A DNA stretch of 64,000 nt from Ypsolopha sequella (Eukaryota; Arthropoda; Insecta; Lepidoptera; Ypsolophidae): NCBI GenBank assembly GCA_934047225.1, contig OW204012.1:8060001-8124000 (forward strand), written 5' to 3'. Numbering within the stretch: the stretch's first letter is position 1; every line of letters begins with the position of its first letter. The notes under the pieces were generated by a model, which worked only from the letters and a program-made list of their open reading frames with translations, had not been told where the DNA came from and searched no databases. Both the position numbers and the translations under genes were made by a program. Below are positions 22,031 through 33,339 of this stretch, piece after piece.

Positions 22031-22325
22031 TATCGTCACGACATGAATCCCCGAGGATTGTCAGAGGTGTTCCGAGTGTGAACCGACGACTATTACGTCC
22101 CAACTTCTGTGCCAACGTGACGGGTGGAGAGCTCTATCGCCGTACTTCGGGCGCACAAATACACGCTTTTTAGGGCATGCAGGTTTCCTTACGATGTTTT
22201 CCTTCACCGTTCAGCAAGTGGTTAGTAAGAACAAAGATAAATTAACATACACATAAATTCCGAAAAACTCATTGGTGTATGCCCGGCCGGGGATCGAACC
22301 TGGATCTCAAGATTCAGAGGCTGAT
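22030..22325 (-). mobile_element. tRNA-derived SINE K, copy 1
   Basis: On the minus strand the head carries a B-box-like 'ggttcgatccccggccggg', followed by the body seen here as 'tttccttacgatgttttcc' and 'ctctatcgccgtacttcgg'. The A-box end is lost at about 22325. A fuller copy is at 37375-37640. I recall the body as a widespread lepidopteran SINE. Confidence 0.8.
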
Positions 22326-22429
22326 TATTTGTTTATTTTCCTTAGAATTGTAAAATATTATTAGAGAGCATTACAAACTAGAAACTATCAATCAGAATCA
22401 AATCCAAAGACAATAATTTGAAAAAATTC

Positions 22430-22640
22430 CCCGGGCCAGGATTCGAACCTGCGACCTCTTGTTATCAAGACAAGCGCGCTACCAATTGCGCCACCGAGGT
22501 TCCTGCCTAGACCGGCGAATTCTTCCATCATACTTTGTCCACTGTTATTTTTGCATATGCTTGATATACTAGCTTGTACTACACATACAGAACGCTCACG
22601 AGGGCGTTATGTGATTTGTAATTATTATTATTATACGGCC
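22430..22640 (-). mobile_element. tRNA-derived SINE L, copy 1
   Basis: In reverse complement the head reads 'ggaacctcggtggcgcaatt', an anticodon-like stem-loop (CTTGT/ACAAG with TGA in the loop) and 'caggttcgaatcctg'. The acceptor stem does not pair, and the short variable arm does not fit a serine tRNA. It is therefore a SINE head, not a tRNA gene. The body resembles 43990-44160 ('gaacgctcacgagggcgtta'). Confidence 0.75.
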
Positions 22641-22689
22641 TATTGTAATGTAAAATACGTATACGTCCGCGTTGCTCTAAGACCTGCCC

Positions 22690-22914
22690 CCCTATTCTGT
22701 ATCTTTAGTTGCCAACTGTACTAGGTGCCTATCATCAAAAACATAGATAAAAACTGAAATTTCAAAATTGCCTTTAGTGGGTATTGAACTATTAACAATC
22801 TGTGTCGTTACTTCAAGTGCGAACATATCCTTAGGAAATCGGAATTCGATAGTACATCTATGTTTTTGATGATAGACACCCAGTCCAGAAGGCAACTAGA
22901 GATACATAATAGGC
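22690..22914. mobile_element. Hairpin MITE N
   Basis: 'tgtatctttagttgcc' faces 'ggcaactagagataca', and 'cctatcatcaaaaacatag' faces 'ctatgtttttgatgatag'. Arms of about 55 bp with a non-palindromic centre. Confidence 0.8.
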
Positions 22915-23066
22915 CCTCTGGTTAAACGAAATTTTGATAGCAACTTTAATACATTTTATAATGAAAAACTGACTTTTTGCTACTTTTCCTCAAATCCGTC
23001 CCTCTCGCATTGAGGGTTTTTTCGCAAATGGAGTAACAGGGACGCTAAAACTTTTACATATGTGAC
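22915..23066 (-). repeat. Repeat T, partial copy
   Basis: 'ttaaacgaaattttgatagc' to 'ggagtaacagggacgctaaa' matches 34570-34710. It abuts MITE N directly. Confidence 0.75.
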
Positions 23067-23570
23067 AACTAGTATATTTTTCGGATAAAAATATTAAAAC
23101 AGAACCTTGACGCTTAAAAACTGGTCCCAAATTCCCGGCACCTCCATCTAAACCTAACAGTGATTTATCACAAAACACATTAAAAGTTCGTTAACACGTT
23201 GCTTGTCAACACACAGAATAAATAACAGTTTTATGTTTGGCTACATTTGTTACCCGACGTTGTGTGGTCTAAGTTTAAAACTTTAGCGGGTTGAAAATTA
23301 TATCAGGGGATCTAAAAAGGCCAACTTGGGTGAATCATAAAATTATTTGATACTTTCAAATAATTTGAACACAGTGATAGTTGGACGCCTTAAGTGCACT
23401 TAAAGTTTTGAATTTTTACGACTTTATTAATCTGGGGATCTAAAAAGGCCGACTAAGAAGAATCATAAAATTATTTGAAAGTAGGATAGAGTCATAGTTC
23501 TTTCACGCGTGCAAAAGAGACGGCATTAGAACAGAATCATAACGTGATTCATGCAAAACGGCCTTTTTAG
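23067..23570. repeat. Unassigned DNA with a 125-bp-spaced direct repeat
   Basis: 'ggggatctaaaaaggcc' followed by 'gaatcataaaattatttga' occurs at 23306-23350 and 23432-23476. 'aaacggcctttttag' near 23556 is an inverted echo. No gene. Confidence 0.5.
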
Positions 23571-23576
23571 AGAACC

Positions 23577-23807
23577 AGGGCCTGCAATCTCGACAAAGAT
23601 AGCGATAGCTATCCTGCCGATTTCGGTTGTTAAGTTATTCAAATTAAATTTTCAAGCTTTTCTATAGTAACTGCCGTCAAGCTATTGACTGAAATCGGAA
23701 AGGATTCTTTTGATTTGATGGTAGACACTAAAAATAATCGATTTTTATCAGTTAACGACCGAAATCGTCAGGATAGCGATCGCTATCTTTGTCGAGACTG
23801 CAGGGCC
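23577..23807. mobile_element. Hairpin MITE O
   Basis: Inverted ends 'ctcgacaaagatagcgatag' and 'cgatcgctatctttgtcgag', continuing through 'atcctgccgatttcggt' and 'accgaaatcgtcaggat'. Outer 'gggcctgca'/'tgcagggcc'. One copy here. Confidence 0.8.
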
Positions 23808-23809
23808 AG

Positions 23810-25020
23810 GTTTTGCTTTTGTGAGACCGTCATCCGAAGCCGTTTTTAGATGTAAATATAGTTGCAACTTCCGATGCGTTTAGAAAAATTTTAGGCGTGA
23901 CGTGAACGTCTGAGGTTGATAAATTTCATTTTGTTTATTTATTTTAATTTTTACACTAAATGTTTAGCTAAATTTACAAAAAACATAAAACAGCACATTT
24001 AAAATGTTTATTGTACAAAGGTGGCACTTATCGCTAATAGCAATATCTACCGGGAAACCTTTTATTCATAGGCTAACAAGGTTTTTGGTGCTTAAAAGAC
24101 CACTTATTATTTATTCTTATAAAAAATTGTGTGCTGAATCCAAATCTGATCTCAAATTTTCTCTATCAGCTCTCAATTTTTTTTTTCAATTAGCTTTAAA
24201 TATTCAAGATTTACGTTTGTTATTTCTTTTGAAAAGATTTTGCACTGATAAGCATTCATTTTATGGCTTATTTTTTATCTCTACAACTCGAAAATCAATA
24301 TTTATTGTGGTCAAAATAACATAACTTTTGATTATGCCTTAATTTTCAAATTAAAATATCTTTTTAAGAGCTTGTTTTGGTCCATACATTTCATACCAAG
24401 TTTTTTCTATGGAAAATGCGGGTGTAATTATTTTATTTTGTAAACTAGACCCCAAAAATTAATTTAAGCGAAAGATTGTAATATTGTTACTCTCTATTAT
24501 TGAAAAAGGCTTGATGAATGTTACAATATAGAAAAAAATATAAAAATATTGACACTGCAGTAGCTTGCTACCCGCTTCCGCCTATGCATTAAGTCCAACT
24601 TTGAGCCATCCACAATAAAAAGATCTCCTGTCTCAACTACTTTTCCAACACACAAAGACCTAAATAAACTGGTCATATCACTACACCTCACATCGTGACT
24701 AAACGACGAATTCAATGAGTGTTGCTGTCACTTTCTGGCTTACACAAAATACAATTGTGAGAGCGAAAGGGTTGATTAAAGAGGGTCGTATTGCATATCA
24801 TTAAGAGGTACTTTGAATAGGACAAGATAGAAATATTCCGTCTTTGTTTCTCTTAATGGTTAAGGGAAATATTGAAAGAGATAGGGGATTGTCGTTAATA
24901 TGAAAAAGGTTTTTATTTGAAAGTATTTTTATCACATGATACATAAGTTAGGTGAGTTTGTTTGTAGAATACGTAGGTAGGTATATAATGTTTATATTAC
25001 TTACGTAATAAATAAGTGCC
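23810..25020. other. Unassigned, with possible LINE 3' piece
   Basis: 'tattgtacaaaggtggcact' and 'tatcgctaatagcaatatct' (24009-24050) resemble a common lepidopteran LINE 3' motif. The 106-codon plus frame starting there is AT-driven and not called. A 64-codon minus frame at 24521-24715 (with ETGDLFIVDGSKLDLMHRRK) is unassigned; it lacks recognised splice context or homology. Confidence 0.35.
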
Positions 25021-25026
25021 TTTAAT

Positions 25027-25170
25027 TGTTGACCGCCTCTGTGATGCAGTGGTTCGAGTACTGGCCACTAATCTGGAGTTCGCCGGTTCAAATCCCGTAG
25101 GGACACTTTTGTATTCGGTCTGCGTGTTTGTGATCTGTTGATAGGCTAATACTTAACTTACTTACTGCTA
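25027..25170 (+). mobile_element. tRNA-derived SINE M
   Basis: 'gatgcagtggttcgagtac' resembles an A box and 'ggttcaaatcccgtaggg' is a B box about 40 nt downstream. The tail 'tgtgatctgttgataggcta' is not tRNA. One copy here. Confidence 0.65.
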
Positions 25171-25368
25171 TGTGCCAAAAAAAAAAACGTGTTTTTTTTT
25201 CTTTTATTGGTGTATTTTGTAGCTGTACGTTTGTGTTTTTATATAGATTATCTTATTTTTTAGTAATAAAATTATTTGTACGCCTTACAAGGCAGAGCTG
25301 AGTTGAAGCATCAACCAATATTGTATGTAACAACTGACTGTACCTTAGTTCAAACATATTGAACTTTG

Positions 25369-25785
25369 TTTAAAAAAAACACTTGTACTTATCCACATAT
25401 ACAACTAAACTTTATTATGGCTGACCGGTTTCGCTGAAAAGCATTTTCTAGGGCCTTTTACAAATTCTAACTAACAAACAAAATAATTTTATAGTCAAAC
25501 CTTAGAATAACCATGTCCAAAAATGACGTGCAATAATGATTGCAGATTATTGCACGTCATTTTTAGCCATGGTTTCAGTATAACATTATTTTGTATTATT
25601 TATAATCTGCAATAATTATCTGCAATAATTATTGCACGTCATTTTTAGACATGGTTTCAGAATAAAATTATTTTCTTTGTTAGTTAGGATTTGTAAAAGG
25701 CCCTAGAAAATGCTTTACAGCGAAACCGGTTGGCCGTAATAAAGTTTAGTTGTATATGTGGATAAGTACAAGTGTTTTTTTAAAC
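25369..25785. mobile_element. Inverted-repeat element P (about 415 bp)
   Basis: Long arms: 'cacttgtacttatccacata' at the left, 'tatgtggataagtacaagtg' at the right, continuing through 'aaagtttagttgtat' and 'ggccctagaaaatgctt'. The centre holds three 'attgcacgtcatttttag'-type units (25539, 25629 and inverted 25516). Confidence 0.8.
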
Positions 25786-25789
25786 AATG

Positions 25790-26425
25790 TTTTATAAATT
25801 CCACCAAGTGACAACAATCACTAGCATCTACTATTTTGAACTTTGAACTTTACGTCCACGTAAAGCAAGCAAGTGGGTCAATTTGTGCCCGAAAAATATC
25901 TAGCGTATAAAAAGGTGCTTAAAAAAAATAAGGCTTGCGCGTTCTTGTTGGTACTAACATGAGTCAGCCTGAATTTATCGAAGATCGAGTTATTTGAAAA
26001 AAAATCGATTCAGCATCGTTTTCAGCAAGATAGAGTCTGTCAAGCCGATCTTGTCAAGAACTTAGTGGTAAAATATTCATATAGCAACAAAAATAAATAA
26101 TGTCACCTGTCATTAAACTTGTCTTTGGCTCTCTTGCTGATTTCAATTACGAATTAAAATTAATGAAATAAACTGAATTTGTTGACCATCATGCCTAAAA
26201 CTGTGCCCAGCTATGACCAATACGTTTTTGTGTGGAAACATAAAAACTACATCGAAATAAACAGTGGCTGGACGCACCATTGAACATTTTGTGTAGTCAG
26301 CAAAAATAAAATGCTCCAGGTTGCGCTTAGCCAACCCTATTTACTTTGGTGTAGTTTTTTTTTGGGAAATTATTAATCGGTTGAATAAAAATATAATTAG
26401 CGACTTCAAGTGTCCGGAATAAATA
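25790..26425. other. Unassigned intergenic DNA
   Basis: No gene or repeat recognised. Confidence 0.35.
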
Positions 26426-26427
26426 CC

Positions 26428-26728
26428 AAAGTGTGCGACTGAAATACTGAGTGGGCGAATTTAAAGTATGAAATCGAAAATATTTCACCAAAAGTCAAAA
26501 AATAGGTGCAACGACGAGCGAAGCGAGGAGGAGCGTGTATGTAAGGTTTACATGTAAGATAAAATAAGGAGGAGTTTTATTAAGTACTTAAAATTGAATT
26601 GTTACTAAAATAGAAAATTGTTCGCCTGAGAATTATTCAACTCAACTCAAATTTGTATTTTCAAATCACCGTTTTAAACATTTTTATTCGCCCACAGTCT
26701 TTCGCCCACTTAGTATTTTAGTACGCTA
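26428..26728 (-). mobile_element. Inverted-repeat element Q, copy 1 (empty DIRS site)
   Basis: Ends 'gactgaaatactgagtgggc' and 'gcccacttagtattttagta' are inverted. The minus strand contains 'cttacatgtaaacc', 'ctcctcctcgcttcgctcgt' and 'gcacctattttttgactttt' (26490-26509). This matches the DNA flanking the DIRS element at 56100/61943, with no insertion between. Confidence 0.75.
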
Positions 26729-26734
26729 TATTCA

Positions 26735-27210
26735 GTATTTTGACACCTTAAATTTGAATTTATATTCGCTCGTTTAAATACCACCCTTTTTTTTCTACAC
26801 AACTACAAATTGGTCCCATCTTGTTACTCGATACATAGGGTTACCGACTGTACGCTCCTAGTCTATAATATGTACAAAGTTATCTACAAGTACATGGCGT
26901 TATCCAGACAGATGTATCGATCTCTAAAATGTGACATTGTGACCCTGCTGTGTACGGTTCAGTATATCTAGGTAGACAAAAACAGCGCAACCTAGTTCCG
27001 AATAAAAGAGCGACGCCCCAGTGTTACAGTGTCGATACAGTGTCTTTCCATCATACTTGCTCTCTCGGACATTGACAAACGCGGTATGCGAGAGTGCAAA
27101 AGTAGGATAGATAGATGCTGTATCTCTGACGTGTGCTAGCCACACTGACAGTTTGTATGTTATACGAACCAATATAAACCGAAATGGACTATATGAGACA
27201 GATAGACTAA
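26735..27210. other. Unassigned intergenic DNA
   Basis: A 100-codon minus frame at 26924-27226 has no motif and ends in a MITE. No gene called. Confidence 0.35.
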
Positions 27211-27214
27211 GATA

Positions 27215-27464
27215 TACAATGTGCAACAGAAAGGTGTAACCATATTTGAAGAGCTTATTCAGTCAATGGTAAAGAACAACTTTTACTATGGAACAAAACC
27301 ATTATCCCGAAAAAAAAATTTAATGTTTCATAGGAAAATGTAATGCCGCTCGGCCGACATGTATGGAAGGGCAGATTTTTTTTTTTTGAGATTTCAGGGT
27401 TGTTCTTTACCATTGACTGAATAAGTTCTTCAAATATGGTTCCACCTTTCTGTTACACGTTGTA
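27215..27464. mobile_element. Hairpin MITE D, copy 2 (250 bp)
   Basis: Ends 'tacaatgtgcaacagaaagg' and 'cctttctgttacacgttgta'. The inner 'catatttgaagagcttattc' is inverted at the right. It is separated from MITE E by only four bases of TA repeat. Confidence 0.85.
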
Positions 27465-27468
27465 TATA

Positions 27469-27734
27469 TACAAGGTGACTTTTTGATCATCGTCCAAATT
27501 CATACTGGAGGCTTGATAAGTGATCGGTATCTTGGATCAATAACAATTTTCGTTAAATTCGTAAAATGAAATTTTGGCTTCCCATAGAAATTAACTTTCA
27601 GTCCCGAGTGAATCACTATGGGGAGTCGAAATTTCATTTTACGAATTTCACAAAAATTGTTATTGATCCATGATACTGATCACTTACCAAGCCACCAGTA
27701 TGAATTTGGACGATGATCAGAAAGTCACCTTGTA
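27469..27734. mobile_element. Foldback MITE E, copy 1 (266 bp)
   Basis: Ends 'tacaaggtgactttttgatc' and 'gatcagaaagtcaccttgta'. Nearly the whole element folds back on itself: 'cgtccaaattcatactgg' faces 'ccagtatgaatttggacg', and 'gaaatttcattttacgaatt' faces its complement. TA flanks suggest Tc1/mariner-type target duplication. Copies at 35505, 43299 and 46834 have the same length. Confidence 0.9.
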
Positions 27735-27929
27735 TATTGTTTTTCATTACCGTGAAATCCTGCTGTCTTGTAATTTCTTATCCCTTAACTAACGTAATAT
27801 TTGTGGCCCACACCTGCAGCGAGACGTCTTCCAAAATAAATTTTGCCCAAAGATTAGTATACCAGTGAAGCCAGCCTAGTGATCACAAAACCTACATTGG
27901 TATTAACATTTTTTTGAGCAATGTTGTAT

Positions 27930-28085
27930 ATAAAAAACGTGGGAAACTTTTATTTGTGATTTTCTTTTTGTAGTTTTTTTTAATTTGTATATTATATTTA
28001 ATATAAAAACGTGGTAAACTTTTATTTGTGTTTTCTTTTTGTAGTTTTTATTTTTTATTTGTATATTATATTATTTTATATTTAA
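27930..28085 (+). repeat. Two-unit tandem repeat, about 75 bp
   Basis: 'aacttttatttgtg' followed by 'ttttctttttgtagttttt' and 'tttgtatattatat' occurs twice in succession. Confidence 0.8.
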
Positions 28086-28089
28086 AACG

Positions 28090-29020
28090 TGTAGTGCCTT
28101 ATTAGTTGTACATTACTATGTGTAGCTAGTTCACGTGAGAAAAGGGTCTTGCTGACAACCAGCGCTGTGCTGTAAATCTTGCATGTTTCCTTTTGTCGCA
28201 AGCAACATAAATGCATTGTAAAATAAATTACGAGTACACTCGTGTGGAGAATGTTAAAGTCGCTCTATTCTACTATGTTGTCATATTCTACGCGGCGAAT
28301 GAAAAAAAATAGTAGACGAATTTCTAACAAATTGTCATTCGAAAATTGTACCACCGACTAAAAACGGCCAAAGGCTCATGATTGCCGTGATTGGCCGACT
28401 CAAAGACACAGTGAACGCTATTTTAGCCGTCTTTGTACAAAATTGTGTTCAACACACTTTATCGTAGGGTAATTTTTCAGCTCTAATCAGACTTCTATGG
28501 TTTTTCGTTCAATGATTTTACGTTACTCACCTGTTTTAATACTATTGTAAGATTTTGGTCACAATTCAATTAACATTTCTTATACTTACTGAGCATGACC
28601 TAAATCTCATGACTAATCGATTACCGCAGCACTAGTTGACACTGTAACCCTGGTGTCTGCATTATATTTGTCTCCAACATTCGAGGGTCTATTATCCTCT
28701 CGACCTCATGAGTAGCTGAGTGCCCTTGAGGTCCGTAAGGGCTTCTTGAGTTTAGAAAAATCGATGCTTTGCTGTTATTTTTTGTATGATATCTACGTAG
28801 TTATTTCAAATATTTGCCAACTTTTCCCCATGACTTTTCGCGCTAAGGCCTGATATTAGCTTAAAGCAAGTATAAAGATACGAGTACAATCAAAACCATA
28901 TATCATGCAGTCAATTCTTCGTTACGATTTTTATTTATTAAATAAATTTTCTTTTACTGCAAAAAAATATGTGTTACTTTGTCGTATTTAGGTTTGGCAG
29001 TTATATTAGCATTAGTATAT
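28090..29020. other. Unassigned intergenic DNA
   Basis: No gene or assignable repeat is seen. Confidence 0.35.
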
Positions 29021-29024
29021 TTCG

Positions 29025-29155
29025 TGACGAGTATAAAATGGCGGATTTTCTTACCCGAGGAATGAAGATAGTTTTGACGTGAGCCGAAGGCGAACGTCGA
29101 AAGCTTACATTCCGAGAGTAAGAAAACCCATTTTTTAATCGTTGCGAACGATACT
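29025..29155. repeat. Hairpin repeat with GC-rich centre
   Basis: 'aaaatggcggattttcttac' faces 'gtaagaaaacccatttttt'. 'tgacgtgagccgaaggcgaa' is at the centre. Confidence 0.65.
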
Positions 29156-29209
29156 TATTCTACTACCTGATTTATGTATCTAAATATTTAATTTTTCCTT
29201 TCAAATTTT

Positions 29210-29241
29210 ATACAAATACAAATACAAATACAAATACAAAT
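29210..29241. repeat. (ATACAA)n microsatellite
   Basis: Five tandem hexamer units, possibly the tail of a LINE lying in minus orientation to the right (29245-29350). Confidence 0.85.
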
Positions 29242-29244
29242 TAT

Positions 29245-30470
29245 TTATTATCCTCATAAAAAATGCAGCATCAATAATGAAGTATTAAATTTACCCTGAA
29301 CTGAGAAAAAAACCCGCCTCTCAGGGTAAAGGTCCACATAAAATAAATATAATTGAAATTTTGATACATCGGCAATCATCAACCTAATCATAACATGACA
29401 TTTTAAATTGAGAAATTTACATTTACATGCACAACATTATATATAAACAACTAAAACTAAAACTAAACATAAACATGCATTATTTAAATTTTTATGCATC
29501 TGATAACACAAAGTAGAATTAAAAATTAAGATTTAGAAATTTGAAATTTATATTGATAAGTTATTAACAGTAATTTCAATATTTACATCGTGACTATATG
29601 ATAAGTGATAAATAATAATAAAAAATAAAAATCTTAAATAAAACCTTATATTTCATGTCTAGCCAATTTCTTATTTTATGACGATCAATAATGATTCAGT
29701 TTGTTCGTAGTCTTTTTCTATCAGGAAGCTGTTTATTACGTTTTTGAATTTTTAATCGGATATTGGTACAACTTTATAGCCTTATTTATAGTATTTAATA
29801 GTCGAGGCTTTTGAAATAACCCAAATCTTTGGCCAAAAGATGTGTTTTGAAAAGGTACTAAGGCCGTATTTTATGACTTTGCACGGCGCGGTTTTCACCT
29901 TTTTTGTTTTCAGATGTCATCAGATAGATATTTACAATAAAAGGTTAAATATCAATAGTAAAATTTCGTTCAAATCAAAATTTAAGAAATTCAGAACTAC
30001 TCAATCAAAAAGCTTCTTCCAAAAACCTACACCAAAAGCATATTTTCATTTCCCTGCGAGCCCTCTCCCTTCTATATACCTACCGCCCGCCCTTGTTGTT
30101 ACCATAGCAACGCACCAGGGGCGGCAATCGACCTGACAGGAATAACTGAAAAAGACTTTACACCCTCCATATAGAGTTTATTTTCCTCTAACTAAAATGA
30201 AAGGACGGCATTTTTGGTGGCCACGGTAACTGAAACACTGAAAGGGCTTTTATTACAATTTAAATAAAAGTTGTTTTCGATTGTTTCAGCAGATTTCTAG
30301 TGGTTAATGTCTAGTAGGTATTGTGCTTAGAAAAGCGTGGCTTGAATTTACTTATTTTTACGTGGAATTTTGTTAAGTTGTTGTTAGTAGGTATTTTTTG
30401 TATTTGTTTATTGGTGTAATCAGTTTTTTTTTTACTTAACTATTTTAGAATGCTTGCGATATCTCTGATG
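29245..30470. other. Unassigned, possible LINE remnant
   Basis: Follows the ATACAA tract and has 'accctgaactgagaaaaaaa', 'cccgcctctcagggtaaagg', a local hairpin. No protein motif. The 98-codon frame at 29840-30136 is not supported. Confidence 0.35.
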
Positions 30471-30477
30471 GTAAAAA

Positions 30478-30765
30478 TCTGAAACGAGGAAGTCCGTCAG
30501 AGATCGAAAGTGACCGACGTAGCCTGCCGAATTAGTAAGTTGGAGTGGCAGTGGTCTGGTCATATTTGTCGCCGACACGATGGCCGTTGGGGCCGAAAGG
30601 CGTTGGAATAGAGACCACGTACAGCAAATCGTAGCGAAGGCCGACCTCGTGCCCGCTGGACCGACGACTTGAAGCTCGTTGCGTGTAGCAGCTGGATGAC
30701 GCGAAATATTGGAGAAGCCTATGTCCAGCAGTGGACGAATACAGGCTGATGGATGGATGGATGCT
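30478..30765 (+). mobile_element. RTE-type LINE C-terminal remnant
   Basis: The plus-strand translation gives KVTDVACRISKLEWQWSGHI, then RRHDGRWGRKALE, an in-frame stop, then GRPRARWTDDLKLVA and AYVQQWTNTG*. This is the same RT-ORF end as at 8294 and 19390 but extends farther 5'. It is inactivated by the stop and by loss of part of the WMRMTEDRQEW segment. Tail (GATG)n. Confidence 0.8.
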
Positions 30766-31089
30766 TCTACCCGCCGGTAATGGTAATTTCATCAAGCCAC
30801 CTGAATATTGAAAATGCTTCATTAGACCCCACGTGAATTTTCAAAGTATTTCAATATACTATATTTCCGGAATATATTTATGGTTTTGGAAACTACTAAC
30901 ACTTTTTAGCCTGGAAACACCTCTGACACCTTCTCTTGGATTCATGTCGTGATGATATATTTTATTATTTACACGTCTTTAGTAAACATTTTTACTATGG
31001 AACCAATTTTGAAATCACAAAAAAAAAACATGTTCGTTCCATACATTAAATGTTGCACTTTTATTTGAAACACCTAAACTTCACGATGT

Positions 31090-31850
31090 GTATTAAAGTA
31101 TAATTTTCACTTCGCATGCTCTAAAAAGTACTGGTTTATGCTTGCTACAAGCGGACTAGTGCATAAAAGTGTTGCTTCTTCTAAGACTATGGCAATAGGC
31201 CATACAGCCAAATACACAGTACAACTTCATAGACAGACTTTTTGAAACTCTATAATGTTCGCGCTTAGATTCTATCATATTAGCGCAAACTGACAGGACA
31301 GAAGCTTCAGATGATGCTCAAGGATAAAATAAATAAAAAGACTTGCATGTCTGATTATTTATTTATGGCTGTATGGGGTAAGTTCCCTTTGCCTTCCCAC
31401 TTGGTGAAAGAATTTTAAAAAAACAGTGGCGGGAAAAAGCTGTTGGAAAAAGTATATTAAGTTGCTTGATTTTACTGTAGGTACCTAATTCTAGTTCTTT
31501 CCTGTTTTTTTTTTTCTGTTTGCCTTTTAATTTTATTTATTTTTTATCGTTATTTTATTGTACTCGCGGAAGATCGATGAGATTATAATTTTCGTTTAGT
31601 TGTAGGTACCTAATTGTTATTTAATCACTGTGCGTATTTTTAAAAAAAAAACTTGACATTGGTGGAACTAATTTGCGGAGTCCACATTATCGGAAACCAG
31701 ATAAAATGGCATTGAATTGAATTGAATTGAAGTTGCTTGATTATATAAATTTGCATTAAGTATTACTGAAAGTTAAATATGTCATCCAGTGATAATGAAA
31801 TAATACTGTTTCATTTCCTCGCAACCGAAGTGAAATGTAGAGTTTTCAAC
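31090..31850 (+). repeat. Repeat A, copy 2, interrupted
   Basis: Inverted relative of 2225-2860 ('gtttatgcttgctacaagcg', 'tctatcatattagcgc', 'actgtttcatttcctcgc'). A 258-bp element is inserted at 31472-31729. Confidence 0.8.
31472..31729 (+). mobile_element. Short retroelement end with (ATTGA)n tail and 13-bp TSD
   Basis: The direct repeat AAGTTGCTTGATT flanks the insert (31459-31471 and 31730-31742). The insert ends in 'ggcattgaattgaattgaat', a tail typical of some LINE/SINE families. Its internal 'tgtaggtacctaatt' occurs twice (31479, 31601). Non-coding. Confidence 0.75.
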
Positions 31851-31950
31851 TCTGCTCAAACGAGCCATCGCCAAGGCCCATTCCATAATCGAGCGGCTCG
31901 AACTGTGAAGGATTTGGGTAAAAATTTAGCATCGTTTGGCAGGCGGAGGA

Positions 31951-31985
31951 GGGGAAGGGGGTCAGGGAGGGGTGAAGGTGGGTGG
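31951..31985 (+). other. Predicted G-quadruplex tract
   Basis: G runs of four, five, three and four are separated by loops of one to three bases ('ggggaagggggtcaggga' and following), fitting the G3+N1-7 pattern. No gene context. Confidence 0.6.
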
Positions 31986-32239
31986 CCACTACCCCCTGGT
32001 ACCCCCCCATTAAAAGGTAATGTACCGTTTTTTTATATTAAATTTTTTACTTTTTTGAGGTTATAATCAACAAATTCAGGTTATATTTTTAAAGTAAAGG
32101 TGGGGAGAGATGGAAAAACTTCAGTGCAGAAACCCCCCTTCTTTTAACCTTGAATCTACCAGAAACCTTGAACCTACCAGTGCAGAAGTCAATTTTTGAA
32201 CCATTTAAACCTATCAATGCTGAAGTCGCTTTTATATCA

Positions 32240-32400
32240 CAAATTCACTCCTGCATCGGCTACGGCGCTGCGGGAAGTGCAGCCCCTTCGCGCCTTCGGC
32301 TTTTTATATACACTCTAGGGGTAGTAGCCACAAGACTGTATAGAGTCGGGGTGCTCTGGTTCGGTTTTGAAACAGATTTAACCTATTTTAACTATGAAGT
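32240..32400 (-). repeat. Repeat S, short copy
   Basis: In reverse complement it matches 3830-3895 joined directly to 4045-4080, so it lacks the GC-rich palindromic insert of the long copy. Confidence 0.75.
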
Positions 32401-32409
32401 AGGGGTATA

Positions 32410-33335
32410 CTAACCTCCTTTTGAGCAGGATTTCTAGGTAAAAACAAATAAAGCAACAAAATATTCATACATTTTTTATTTATTCAATCCAAAATTACCA
32501 ATAAACGAATTACGAATGACAGTAACACATGACGCAGTTTTTTTTTTGTTGCGTTCCGTTTCATCGATATTGCACAATATTTTACACCACAGACAATAAA
32601 CTAGGGCAGATTTGGTTGTCAAACGCCCGTTTTAACGTTCCGTTTTCGCCTTTTACCTGATTTGAGGTAAGAAACAATTTTTATTAATTTCTCGAAAAAT
32701 GTGCATTACCTTTTAATAAGGGTGATAGCGTTATCAAATCATCAAATCAAATCATTAATTATCAGGCATCTGTGGCCCATAGATCGGTTATAATCGGGGA
32801 CCCCACCTCTACCAGCTTTAACCACTTTCACCCCCATACAACTGCCAAACGATACTAAATCCAACCCGAATTTGTAATAGAAGTCTGTATTACAAGAAGT
32901 AATTACTAATATCTGTATTACACTCATTTAAAAGCTGGGCTTTTGAGTCCCAAGGCCGAACGCTAACAGAAGGGATTTTTGACAGAAAAATCGAAGGTGT
33001 GTGCGGTGCGGCGCACAATAAATATGTAGGTGTAGTATGTGAACCTGCGTGTCTTGGCGAGTCAGCGAGTCTCGTCTCGCTCGCTTGTTTCTGACTGAAG
33101 TGATTGTCCGGTAGATATAAAAAACCTAACAAAAGTTGGACGGGTCGGACCAAGTCAAATTTGGCCGGACAAGAGGTCAAAAAGCCTATTATTTTATTTA
33201 TTTAATACATTTAAAGTGCAGCTTTACAGAAACTTAAATCTAATACGCTATACCTACTAAAATAATTTACAAACAACATTTATTTACAAATACAAATAAC
33301 AAATAATTACACTATACTACTCTTTTTTGCATCTT
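32410..33335. other. Unassigned intergenic DNA
   Basis: A 96-codon minus frame (32890-33180) lacks any recognised motif. No gene called. Confidence 0.35.
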
Positions 33336-33339
33336 TCTC

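Noticed and set aside
22430..22505. Functional tRNA gene (minus)
   Set aside because: The acceptor stem does not pair, the TGA anticodon lacks a serine-type long variable arm, and the SINE body follows.
24004..24324. 106-codon plus ORF
   Set aside because: Starts in a LINE-like 3' motif, is AT-driven, and has no recognised domain.
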